From the NCBI RefSeq assembly GCF_027489515.1, contig NZ_JAIXZS010000098.1, positions 31,406-95,405 on the forward strand: a stretch of 64,000 nucleotides of DNA, in the 5' to 3' direction. The translations under genes were made by a program, and so were the position numbers. Position 1 is the first letter of the stretch. Each line of letters begins with the position of its first letter. The stretch is from Novosphingobium sp. GTDB lineage: Bacteria > Pseudomonadota > Alphaproteobacteria > Sphingomonadales > Sphingomonadaceae. The notes under the pieces are model-generated. The model was given only the letters and a program-made list of their open reading frames with translations, did not search any database and had not been told where the DNA came from. Below, piece by piece: positions 41,923-50,965 of this stretch.

Positions 41923-41942
41923 TATCTACTGGTGCGTAGATA
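41923..41942. promoter_or_regulatory. Perfect inverted-repeat operator candidate
   Basis: TATCTAC-TGGTGC-GTAGATA between divergent TonB receptor and monooxygenase genes. Confidence 0.5.
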
Positions 41943-41966
41943 CCTGTTCCGCTAGGTAGATGGCAA

Positions 41967-43949
41967 GTGATAATCAGGGAGAGTGGCTTGACCACGCTGA
42001 AAATGGAAAGCCTGACGCCGGCCGGGGACCCTGTCGATCTGTCCGCGCTGGCCGCGGATCCGGCGGCCTTGCGCGCTGCGCTTGCGGAGGCGGACGCTGC
42101 CACGCTGATGCTCGTGCTGGTGCAGCTGACCGGCGATCATGGCCTGCTCGACCGCGCGCGGCCGCACATCACCGGGCCGATGAACTATCACGAGGCGATG
42201 CCCGAGGACCTGCGTGCGGAAATTCGCGCACGGTTGGCGGACACGCTGCTCGACTATGCCCGCACCGGCCGCCCGTTGCCGCCGCTGCCCGAGGGCGATT
42301 TCCTGCAGGACATGCTCTCTACCGCCGTCGGGGAGCATGTGAGCGCGGACTATACCGCGATGATGCGCGAGGATCTGGAAGCCGCTCAGCCCGATCCGCG
42401 CGGGCTGATCTGGCGCAAGCGCCCGGAGCCGGCAGCGCTCGAAAGCTTCCCGGTGGTCATCATCGGCGCGGGCATGTCGGGCGTCTGCGCCGCGATCCGG
42501 CTGGGGCAGGCGGGCATTCCCTATACGATCATCGAAAAGAACCCTGCGGTCGGCGGCAGCTGGTACGAGAATTTTTATCCCGGCTGCGGGGTCGATACGC
42601 CCAACCACTTCTATTCCTACTCGTTCGAGCTGAACCACGAATGGTCGCACTTCTTCGCCAAGCGCGACGAGCTGTGGACCTATTTCGAGCGCGCGACCGA
42701 CAAGTACGGCGTGCGCGAACATATCCGCTTCGAGACCGAAGTGAGCGCGGCGACCTATGACGCCGCCACCGGCACCTGGGACGTCGCAACGCGCGACGCA
42801 TCGGGCGCGGTCTCTCACATCAAGGCGCGGGCGGTGATCTCGGCAGTGGGTGTGCTCAACCGGCCCAAGCTGCCCGACATCGAGGGGCGCGAGACCTTTG
42901 CCGGCACTGCGCTCCACACCGCGCAGTGGCAGGAGGGGCTGGACCTCAAGGGCAAGCGCGTGGTGATGATCGGCACCGGCGCGTCTGGCCAGCAGGTCGG
43001 TCCGACGATTGCGCCCGATGTGGAAAAGCTCACCATCCTGCAGCGTTCGCCGCATTGGGTCGTGCCCAATCCCAACTATTTCGCCGAAGTGTCCGAAGGC
43101 ATGAAGTGGGTACTCGCCCATGTGCCCTTCTTCGCGCGGTGGTATCGCTTCCAGCTGTTCTGGGCCTTTGCCGACGGGCTCCATGCCTCGCTGCAGGTCG
43201 ATCCGGCGTGGGACGATGGCGGCAAGTCGATCAATCAGGTCAATGCGCGGCACCGCCAGTTCATGGAGCGCTATCTGCGCGGCAAGCTGGCGGGCCGCGA
43301 TGACCTCATCGCCAAGTGCACGCCCAGCTATCCGCCCTATGGCAAGCGCATCCTTGTCGACAACAACTGGTACGACATGCTGCTGCGGCCCAACGTCGAT
43401 CTGGTGACAGGCGGGATCGCGCGGATCGTGCCCGAAGGCGTGGTGATGGCGGACGGCACCCTGATCGAGGCCGACGTGATCATCTACGCGACGGGTTTTC
43501 AGGCCAGCAAGATGCTCGCGCCCATGACGATCACCGGCGAGGGCGGGCGCGACCTGCACAAGCTTTGGGGTCCGGACGACGCCACGGCCTATATCGGCAC
43601 GATGGTCCCGGGCTTTCCCAATTTCTTCATGCTGATGGGCCCCAATACCGGGCTCGCGCATGGCGGGAATGTCATCTTCATCACCGAATGCCAGATGCGC
43701 CTGATCCTCACCGCGCTGCGCGAGGTGATGGAGAATGGCGCCAAGGCGATCGATGTGAAGCCCGCGGCGCATGATGCCTATGTCGTCGATGTGGACGAGC
43801 GGCACGCCCGGATGGTCTGGACCCACAAGGGCCTGACCAACTGGTACCGCAACGATGCGGGACGCGTCTTTGCGCTCCTGCCCTATCGGCTGGTCGACTA
43901 CTGGAAGATGACCAAGACCTTCAAGCCAGAGGATTTTACCCTGACATGA
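41967..43949 (+). CDS. Flavin-containing (Baeyer-Villiger-type) monooxygenase with N-terminal extension
   Basis: GAGMSGVCAAIRLGQAGI, BVMO fingerprint-like FAGTALHTAQW, GTGASGQQ second Rossmann motif. Confidence 0.88.
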   Translation: MIIRESGLTTLKMESLTPAGDPVDLSALAADPAALRAALAEADAATLMLVLVQLTGDHGLLDRARPHITGPMNYHEAMPEDLRAEIRARLADTLLDYARTGRPLPPLPEGDFLQDMLSTAVGEHVSADYTAMMREDLEAAQPDPRGLIWRKRPEPAALESFPVVIIGAGMSGVCAAIRLGQAGIPYTIIEKNPAVGGSWYENFYPGCGVDTPNHFYSYSFELNHEWSHFFAKRDELWTYFERATDKYGVREHIRFETEVSAATYDAATGTWDVATRDASGAVSHIKARAVISAVGVLNRPKLPDIEGRETFAGTALHTAQWQEGLDLKGKRVVMIGTGASGQQVGPTIAPDVEKLTILQRSPHWVVPNPNYFAEVSEGMKWVLAHVPFFARWYRFQLFWAFADGLHASLQVDPAWDDGGKSINQVNARHRQFMERYLRGKLAGRDDLIAKCTPSYPPYGKRILVDNNWYDMLLRPNVDLVTGGIARIVPEGVVMADGTLIEADVIIYATGFQASKMLAPMTITGEGGRDLHKLWGPDDATAYIGTMVPGFPNFFMLMGPNTGLAHGGNVIFITECQMRLILTALREVMENGAKAIDVKPAAHDAYVVDVDERHARMVWTHKGLTNWYRNDAGRVFALLPYRLVDYWKMTKTFKPEDFTLT

Positions 43950-45163
43950 GCGCGATCGCCCTTGAACTGCCCGACGGACGCATGATCTCCGGCCAATGCG
44001 ATGCCCAGTTCACCGGGGTGCTGACGGAGTTCCGTCGCAATTTCGAGGAGCGCAAGGAGGTGGGCGCGAGCGTTGCGATCACCCACCATGGTCGCACCGT
44101 GGTCGATCTGTGGGGTGGGCTGGCACGTCCTGAAAGCGGCGAGCCCTGGAGCCGCGACACGGTCTCGATCGTCTATTCCTGTACGAAGGCCGCGACCGCG
44201 CTGTGCCTGCACATGCTCGTCGATCAGGGCAAGGTGACCTACGAGACGCTGGTCGGCGATCTCTGGCCGGAGTTTGCGAGCGGCGGCAAGGAAACGACCA
44301 CCGTGGCCATGATGCTCGCGCATACATCTCCAGTGCCGCATGTCGCCGACACCATTCGCAAGGGTGGCCTTGCCGACTGGGACTACATGACCGCGCGCGT
44401 CGCAGCCGAGCCCGCGCACTGGGAGCCCGGGACGCGGCAGGGCTATCACGGCGTGACCTACGCGTGGACGGTCGGCCAGCTCGTTCGCCTCGTCTCTGGC
44501 ATGCCGCTGGGGCAGTTCTTCCAGGAGAACGTCGCGGGACCGCTCGGGCTCGATTTCCATATCGGCCTGCCCGAAAGCGAGGAGGGCCGCGTCGCGCCGA
44601 TGATCGCGCCCGATCCGGCGGAAGTGAACTTTGCCTCGGACTTCTATCGCAAGGCGACCACGCAGCCGGGGAGCCTGCCCAACCTGTTCCTCACCAACCT
44701 TGGCGGGGCGGACTTCAATTCGCGCGAGATCCATGCTGCGGAGATCGGCAGCGCCAACGGGATCACCAACGCGCGCGGGCTTGCCGGCATGTACGCCCCG
44801 CTGGCGAACGGGGGCGGCTCGCTCGTCTCCGAAGCCCGCGTCCACCGTATGGGACGTGTATCGGCGGCTACGCACAGCGATGCGGTCCTCTGCCAGCCGA
44901 TGCGTTTTGCGATGGGCTTCATGACCAGCACCGACAATCGTGCCTCCGGCGCCGATAGTCTCATTCTGGGTGAAAGTGCGTTCGGCCATGTCGGCATGGG
45001 CGGCAGCGTGGGGTTTGCCGATCCGGCGCATGGCTTCAGCATGGGCTATACCATGAACCGGATGGGTGCCGGCATCCTCGTCGGCGAACGCGGGCAATCG
45101 CTGATCGATGCGGCATACCGCGCCATTGGCATGACCTCCGACGCAAGCGGGGCGTGGCGCTAG
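43946..45163 (+). CDS. Serine hydrolase / beta-lactamase-family esterase
   Basis: SxxK motif SCTKAATALCLH, YxN-like GVTYAW region; ATGA overlap with monooxygenase. Confidence 0.9.
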   Translation: MSAIALELPDGRMISGQCDAQFTGVLTEFRRNFEERKEVGASVAITHHGRTVVDLWGGLARPESGEPWSRDTVSIVYSCTKAATALCLHMLVDQGKVTYETLVGDLWPEFASGGKETTTVAMMLAHTSPVPHVADTIRKGGLADWDYMTARVAAEPAHWEPGTRQGYHGVTYAWTVGQLVRLVSGMPLGQFFQENVAGPLGLDFHIGLPESEEGRVAPMIAPDPAEVNFASDFYRKATTQPGSLPNLFLTNLGGADFNSREIHAAEIGSANGITNARGLAGMYAPLANGGGSLVSEARVHRMGRVSAATHSDAVLCQPMRFAMGFMTSTDNRASGADSLILGESAFGHVGMGGSVGFADPAHGFSMGYTMNRMGAGILVGERGQSLIDAAYRAIGMTSDASGAWR

Positions 45164-45288
45164 CGCCTCGCGCGGCAAACGCCCGTTCGGGCAAGGCTTT
45201 GACATGCATCCTGGACAATAAGTTGTCGCCAAAACGGCAGAAATTGGGCTAATGTTACAGGGGTGACAGGGGCGGGCACAAGATTCGC

Positions 45289-47676
45289 ATGGATGCGGTG
45301 ACGACAGATCTGGGGCGAGACGTGGCGGCCCAGGCCCGTTTCGGCGTCCAGCTCATCGGGCCGTTCCGCCTGTCGGGTCCGGATGGATCGGTCCTGCCGG
45401 TTCAGGGCCGCCGCACACGCGCGCTGCTCGCCACCTTGCTGCTGGCGCCGCAGCAGAGCATGGGGCGCGAACGCCTTGCCGGCCTTTTCTGGGGGGACCG
45501 CGGCGATGCTCAGGCCAGGGCCAGCCTGCGCCAGTGTCTGCTCGAACTGCGCGGCGTGCTGGCCGCGGGAAGCGGGACCACCGGTGAAGACCATCTGATC
45601 GCCACGCGGGAGACTGTTGCGCTCGCGCCCGGAACCTTTGCGTGCGATGTACTCGCGCTGCGCGTTGCACTGGGCGGGGACGAATGGGAGCGCGTCGCCG
45701 GGCTCATCGACAACGCGGGCACCGCCCCGCTGCTGCAGGATCTGGAACTCGGCGGCGCCTTCGGCGAATGGCTCGAGGTGACACGTGCCGAGATCGATGC
45801 GCGCATCGCCGATGGCCTTGCCAGACACCTCGCCGTGCGGGAAAGCACCGGAGATGGTGCCGCGGTCAAGGCGCTGGCCACCGCCTGGCTCCGGCGCGAT
45901 CCATTAAGCGAACCGGCAGTGGCCGCCATGATCCGCGCCGAGATCGCCACGGGCGCACGGGCGGCGGCGCACATCCGCTATCAGGCCTTTCGCGATCTGC
46001 TCGCCGCCGAAATCGGCGTTGCACCCGGGCCACTTGTCGATGCGGCGCTGCGGACCGAGGCCGGGGCCGAGCTTGTCTCGGGAGCGGTGCAGCCCCAGCC
46101 TGCCCCTGTCGCCGCACCGCCTCAGCAGCTACCGCCACCGCCACCCTCGATCGGCTCGCTCGTCTTGGCGGTGCTTGCCTTCGACAACCATTCCGCCGAT
46201 CCCGACCTCGCAGAATTCTGCGACGGTGTTTCCGAGGAAATCCAGCGCACCGTCGCGCGCGGCACCGGGATTGCCGTGGTCGCGCGGGCATCGAGCTTCC
46301 AGTTTCGCGGTGCCGACAAGAGCATTGCCAAGGTTTCTTCGGCGCTCGGTGCCTCGCACCTCCTCGATGGCTCGGTAAGGCGTAGCGGCACCCGGCTGCG
46401 GATCACGGCTGAACTGGTCGAATGCGCCAGCCACCGCGCGGTGTGGAGCGAGCGCTTTGACGGCAGTCTGGAAGATATCTTCGCATTGCAGGATTCGATC
46501 GCGGAACAGGTCGCTGCGGCGCTGCAGCTCACGCTCGTGCCACGCTCTGCCACGCCGCCGCTCGAGCCCGCCACCTACGAGCGTTTCCTGCGCGCCCGTG
46601 GCCTGCTGGCCGATGGCGATGCGCAGTTCGACAACACTGCGCTCGAGGCGGTGCCGCTGCTCGAGGCTGTCACTAGCGACGCACCCGATCATGCCGCGGC
46701 GTGGGAGCTGCTCGCGCTGGCCCGGGCCCTCGTGCTGCGCTCGGGACGCAGCCCGCAGCCCTTTGCCGAAGCGCGCGAAGCCGTGGTCACCGCCGCGCAG
46801 AAGGCACTGAAGCTCGATCCGCGCCGCGGCGGTGCCTATCGCGCTCTGGCCATGCTGGAGCCCTGGGGCCACCACGCCGTGCGCGAGAAGCTGCTGCTCC
46901 AGGCGCTCGAAGTGGCGCCGCGCGATCCCGCCGCGCTGACCGACATGAGCAATTTCTGCTGGGGTGTCGGACGTTTCCGTGATGCGCTGGCCTATGCCGA
47001 AGCTGCCTGCGAGCTCAACCCGCTGATGCCCGCCGCACGGCTTCATGCAGCGCAGATGCGCGCCTATGTCGGCGATTACGATACGTCGATCAGCATGCTC
47101 GAGGAGCTCCATCTGCGTTGGCCGCAGAACGCCGGCATCCTGATGACCCTGCTCAACTGGTCGGGCTCGCTTGGCTATCCCGAGGTCTATTACCGGCATA
47201 TCGGCGCGATCGACCGGTTCGAGGGCTGGCAGGCGCGCGATCTCGCGGCGGTGCGCGCCTATGTCGAGGCGGTCTTCAGCAAGGACATCAACGTCAAGCA
47301 GACCCGGGCCGCGCGCTATCGCGGCCTGCTCGAGAAGACCGGGACGATCACGCTCAGCCTTGTTACGGGTCTTGGCTTCATCGGCTTGCCGGACGAGGCG
47401 TTCGAGCTCGCCGAACGGGCGGATTACAGCCATGTGTTCGATCCGTCCGGACCGTCACCCAGCCTGTTCTACCCCGGCGTAGCGCTCGGACCGTGGAGCT
47501 GCCTTCTCTCGCATCCGCGCTTCGTGCGGGTGTGCCACCGGCTCGGCCTGTGCCGCTACTGGCAGGAAACCGGCCAGTGGCCCGATTGCGCGGCCTGGGT
47601 GCCATTCGATTTCAAGTCCGCCGTACGCCGGACCGCCGAATCCGGCCCTGCGGCCGGCGAGCAGGATAGGCGATAG
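45289..47676 (+). CDS. SARP-type (winged-helix + BTAD) regulator fused to TolB-like and TPR regions
   Basis: N-terminal FGVQLIGPFRLSGPDGSVLPVQGRRTRALLATLLLAPQQSMGRERLAGLFWGD; central VLAFDNHSADPDLAEFCDGVSEEIQRTVAR...LDGSVRRSGTRLRITAELV; C-terminal helical repeats. Confidence 0.85.
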   Translation: MDAVTTDLGRDVAAQARFGVQLIGPFRLSGPDGSVLPVQGRRTRALLATLLLAPQQSMGRERLAGLFWGDRGDAQARASLRQCLLELRGVLAAGSGTTGEDHLIATRETVALAPGTFACDVLALRVALGGDEWERVAGLIDNAGTAPLLQDLELGGAFGEWLEVTRAEIDARIADGLARHLAVRESTGDGAAVKALATAWLRRDPLSEPAVAAMIRAEIATGARAAAHIRYQAFRDLLAAEIGVAPGPLVDAALRTEAGAELVSGAVQPQPAPVAAPPQQLPPPPPSIGSLVLAVLAFDNHSADPDLAEFCDGVSEEIQRTVARGTGIAVVARASSFQFRGADKSIAKVSSALGASHLLDGSVRRSGTRLRITAELVECASHRAVWSERFDGSLEDIFALQDSIAEQVAAALQLTLVPRSATPPLEPATYERFLRARGLLADGDAQFDNTALEAVPLLEAVTSDAPDHAAAWELLALARALVLRSGRSPQPFAEAREAVVTAAQKALKLDPRRGGAYRALAMLEPWGHHAVREKLLLQALEVAPRDPAALTDMSNFCWGVGRFRDALAYAEAACELNPLMPAARLHAAQMRAYVGDYDTSISMLEELHLRWPQNAGILMTLLNWSGSLGYPEVYYRHIGAIDRFEGWQARDLAAVRAYVEAVFSKDINVKQTRAARYRGLLEKTGTITLSLVTGLGFIGLPDEAFELAERADYSHVFDPSGPSPSLFYPGVALGPWSCLLSHPRFVRVCHRLGLCRYWQETGQWPDCAAWVPFDFKSAVRRTAESGPAAGEQDRR

Positions 47677-47685
47677 GGCTTCGGT

Positions 47686-48753
47686 TCAGGCCGTCTGGCC
47701 GTAGGTGTGCAGGGTCTTCTCGATGCGGTAGCGGGCATCCGCCGTGTAAGAGATGACCAAGGCCACATCGACCGGCATGTAATCCAGGTCCCAGTTGGTC
47801 GGCGGCGTGCCGGGCGCACCAAGATTGGGCGCCTTGGTGGTCAGCTGCGATGTCGGATAGCGCACCCGCTTGCCGAACATCGCTTGCAGCGTCTCCTTCA
47901 AGCTGTCGGACCACAGGAATTCGAGCACGGTGTCCTCGCCCGAAAAGAATTCGACATTGCTGATATTGCCGTGCTGCGTACGCGAGGAAATGATCGCGCG
48001 GTAAGCGGAACGGTCCATGTCGAAGACATCGCGGAACTGGCGCAGGGTGTTCACTTCCATGCCGCCCGGCGCAGCGGTGCCGCTATCATCGAACGAGCCG
48101 GTGAAGATGCCTGCGCCGATCAGGATGTCGACAAAGGCATCGAGATCAGGATCGCCTTGCAGCAGGATTTCCAGATCCGCATTTGCCGTCGTGGGCTTGA
48201 GACCCATGCGCATGCAGCCAATGCTCTGGCTGCGGGCCTTTGGATCGAACCGGGCCATGCCTTCGATCGCCATGTCGATCATCAGCTCGTCCGGCGTCAC
48301 GCCTTCCTCCATCCGGAGCGAGGCCATATCCATTTCCGTGCCCCAGATCTCGCGCGCGGAAAACATCACATAGCTGTTGTCGATGAAGGCAAAGGGCTGG
48401 ATCCACACCATCTCGGGTTCCAGCAGCAGGTTGCCGGGTCCGATCGGATGGCGCAGGACCGGGAAAGTCCAGCAAAGCTCGGTATGGCGGGTCGTGTCCC
48501 AGCCGAACTTGTGTTCGTAGGTGCTCGAGAAATTGTCGTGCTTCGCGACACACAGCATCCCGTAGGTCTTGCCGGGAAGCGGCGTGTAAAAATACGGAGC
48601 CTGATCCGGCGCGGCGGCATTGAACCGCAGCCGCAGATGCGCCTCGATCAGCGCGGCTTCGATCGGGATCACGAAATTCCACATCCGCATGCCGAGCGAC
48701 TGCCACGGCGGCAGCAGCTGATCGGTGGAGAAGGATTCGATGAACAGGGTCAT
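47686..48753 (-). CDS. Uncharacterised protein, possible acetoacetate decarboxylase-like; paralogue of the next gene
   Basis: Starts at ATG 48753 (ATGA overlap); MTLFIESFSTDQLLPPWQSLGMRMWNFVIPIE; longer track ORF rejected as over-extension. Confidence 0.6.
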   Translation of the reverse strand: MTLFIESFSTDQLLPPWQSLGMRMWNFVIPIEAALIEAHLRLRFNAAAPDQAPYFYTPLPGKTYGMLCVAKHDNFSSTYEHKFGWDTTRHTELCWTFPVLRHPIGPGNLLLEPEMVWIQPFAFIDNSYVMFSAREIWGTEMDMASLRMEEGVTPDELMIDMAIEGMARFDPKARSQSIGCMRMGLKPTTANADLEILLQGDPDLDAFVDILIGAGIFTGSFDDSGTAAPGGMEVNTLRQFRDVFDMDRSAYRAIISSRTQHGNISNVEFFSGEDTVLEFLWSDSLKETLQAMFGKRVRYPTSQLTTKAPNLGAPGTPPTNWDLDYMPVDVALVISYTADARYRIEKTLHTYGQTA

Positions 48754-49904
48754 GGCATGCCCACTCCGCTCCGGGGGCCGAAGAAGCCGCGCAGCGGGCG
48801 GTACCAGCGGGCCGCGAGATCGCTGGAGCCGGGCGTGGGCGGCAGGCCTCCTTCGCGGTCGATGGGAAACTCGCGGATCACCCGCATCGTATCGAAATTG
48901 ATGTCTGCCATGAACCGGCAGGCCGCCACGGTATTGACCGAATGCGGCATCTCCGTCGCGTCCTCGCCCACGTCGAGAAACACCTTGAGGATCTGGTGGA
49001 AACTGCCGGTGTTGTTGAAATGGAGATCGACATCGAGCTCGTTGTAGAAGCGCACTTCGCGCACGTTGAGGTATTGCGCGCGGCAGGTGACCAGCGCCTG
49101 ATAGACCGCGCGGCGGGGATCGACGGCATCGCGGTATTGCTTGAGGCCCACCGTGCGCATCGAGGTGGGGATGAGGCCAAGCGAGAAGGTATCGATGAAG
49201 TTGGCGGCCGTGACCGTGCTGCCCAGCCAGTCCTTGGCGGCACGGCTGTCGAGCAGGGTCGCCAGCGTGCGGCGGGGCGGCTGGGTCCCTGCGGTCGTCG
49301 GCAGGACAGGCTTGGTCTCTACCGCCATGAATTCCTGCTGGACCTGCATCGTGCCGATCTCGGCATCGGGCCAGCCGGGGAGGCTGATCCGGCCGAGGAA
49401 GCTGTCCGGATAGCGGCCCACGCCGTTTTCGATATTGGCGAGCAGCTTGCCCAGACCCAGCATCTCGCGCCCGCAAACACTCGACATCGGATTGCCGACG
49501 ACGATGAACGGCAATGCCCATTCAACCGCGGTATCGGTGACGAGCCGCTTTGCGCCCCGGCCATAGCGGATCACTGGCAGTGCGACGAAAACCTCGGTCT
49601 GGCTGATCGAGCCGCGATCGGCATAGCCCACTTCGCCCAGCTGTCCGCTTGCCGGGGCGGCGCTGATCATCGTGGGGTAATCAAGGAACAGCACCGTCGC
49701 GTAAGGCCAGAACGGCATCGGCCGGTAGACGTAATCGCGCGACGCCTCATCGCCGATGTTGAGATAGCGGTCGCAGTACTCCTGCACCTTCTGCATCGAG
49801 ATGTTGAAGTAGAAGGCGTTCACCGTGACGCCGGGGAAATGGTAGGGCGGCGGCACCTGCTGGCTGGCGGCCGATTGGACGTAGGGGATGGACGATCGCA
49901 TCAT
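48750..49904 (-). CDS. Uncharacterised protein, possible acetoacetate decarboxylase-like
   Basis: Starts at ATG 49904 (ATGA overlap); shares LKQYRDAVDPRRAVYQALVTCRAQYLNVREVRF with LRQFRDVFDMDRSAYRAIISSRTQHGNISNVEF of its neighbour. Confidence 0.6.
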   Translation of the reverse strand: MMRSSIPYVQSAASQQVPPPYHFPGVTVNAFYFNISMQKVQEYCDRYLNIGDEASRDYVYRPMPFWPYATVLFLDYPTMISAAPASGQLGEVGYADRGSISQTEVFVALPVIRYGRGAKRLVTDTAVEWALPFIVVGNPMSSVCGREMLGLGKLLANIENGVGRYPDSFLGRISLPGWPDAEIGTMQVQQEFMAVETKPVLPTTAGTQPPRRTLATLLDSRAAKDWLGSTVTAANFIDTFSLGLIPTSMRTVGLKQYRDAVDPRRAVYQALVTCRAQYLNVREVRFYNELDVDLHFNNTGSFHQILKVFLDVGEDATEMPHSVNTVAACRFMADINFDTMRVIREFPIDREGGLPPTPGSSDLAARWYRPLRGFFGPRSGVGMP

Positions 49905-50965
49905 GCCGCCGTGCTCCTGTCTTGCGCGGAGAAACGCGCGGCGCCCGCGTCCACCGCAAACCCTGATCCGAATGCGGCGGCCAGGCTGGAGACCCCGGCT
50001 GGCGCTTCGCCCGCCAGCACCCGGTGCAGCGCGGCCGCGGCGATGCGCACACTGGCGCCGTAGCCATCGAGCGTCTCCATGGTGAGGCGCCGCACCCGCC
50101 GCCAGGGATCGAGCGCTTCGGCGACCATGGTGAAGCGCGCCGCGTCCCGCGCGGGCTCGTCGGGCGCGGCGGGCCACAGCCGCGCGATGGCCCCGCCCGC
50201 CATGCGCCAGGGCGCCGCGCCAGTCAGCGCCATGCCGATCCCGGCAGCGCGATAGCCTGCGCGCATCGACCAGTGCATTTGCGAGAAGACCGCGATGTCC
50301 TCCACGCCGGTCAGTTCTCCCGCCGTGACTACGCTGGCCCAGTCTGTTGCTGCGGTCTCGGCAGGGCCGTCGCCGAAATCGAACATCTGCGTGAGGCTGC
50401 CCGCCGGGATCATCTCCAGCGCGCCGCCGCGACGGATTACCGTGCCGGGATCGGCGAGCCCCGCCATCGTCGCCACGCTCCCGCGCGAGACAACTTGCGC
50501 CGCCGAAACGCCGAGGCGCAGCGCGCGGGTATCGGGCCAGCGCTCCACGGCGGCGAGCAGCAGGCAGTCGGTGGCCGCCGGGGTCAGCGCTGCGCCTGGC
50601 AGCACCGCGATCCCCGCGTCACGCGCCTCGGCATCGCGGGCAAAGAGCGCCGCGATCACGCGCCATTCGCCGCCGAGATCGAGGTAGTGCGTGCCGGTGG
50701 CGAGGCAGGCATCGAGCATCGGCATCGCGGTTGCCGCAAAGGGCCCGGCGGCGTGGAGCACGGCGCCCACATCGGCGAGCGCCGCTCGCACTTCGCCCGG
50801 CGCATCGAGCGCGAAGGCCCGCCAAGGCAGGCCGAGCGGCCCGGCCACGGCGGCGAGGGCCGCGGCATTGCGCCCGGCGAGCACGAGATCACACGTTCCC
50901 GCCAGCTGCCGCGCCAGCGCCTGCCCGGTGTAGCCCGTCGCACCATAGAGCAGGGCGCGGCTCAT
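49901..50965 (-). CDS. Saccharopine dehydrogenase / trans-acting enoyl reductase-like protein
   Basis: LLYGATGYTGQALARQLAG Rossmann motif; VLHAAGPFAATAMPMLDACLATGTHYLDLGGEW. Confidence 0.85.
   Translation of the reverse strand: MSRALLYGATGYTGQALARQLAGTCDLVLAGRNAAALAAVAGPLGLPWRAFALDAPGEVRAALADVGAVLHAAGPFAATAMPMLDACLATGTHYLDLGGEWRVIAALFARDAEARDAGIAVLPGAALTPAATDCLLLAAVERWPDTRALRLGVSAAQVVSRGSVATMAGLADPGTVIRRGGALEMIPAGSLTQMFDFGDGPAETAATDWASVVTAGELTGVEDIAVFSQMHWSMRAGYRAAGIGMALTGAAPWRMAGGAIARLWPAAPDEPARDAARFTMVAEALDPWRRVRRLTMETLDGYGASVRIAAAALHRVLAGEAPAGVSSLAAAFGSGFAVDAGAARFSAQDRSTAA

Noticed and set aside
48754-49521. Upstream extension of track ORF 47686..49521
   Set aside because: Extension lies out of frame inside the upstream gene; ATG 48753 gives a natural start with ATGA overlap.
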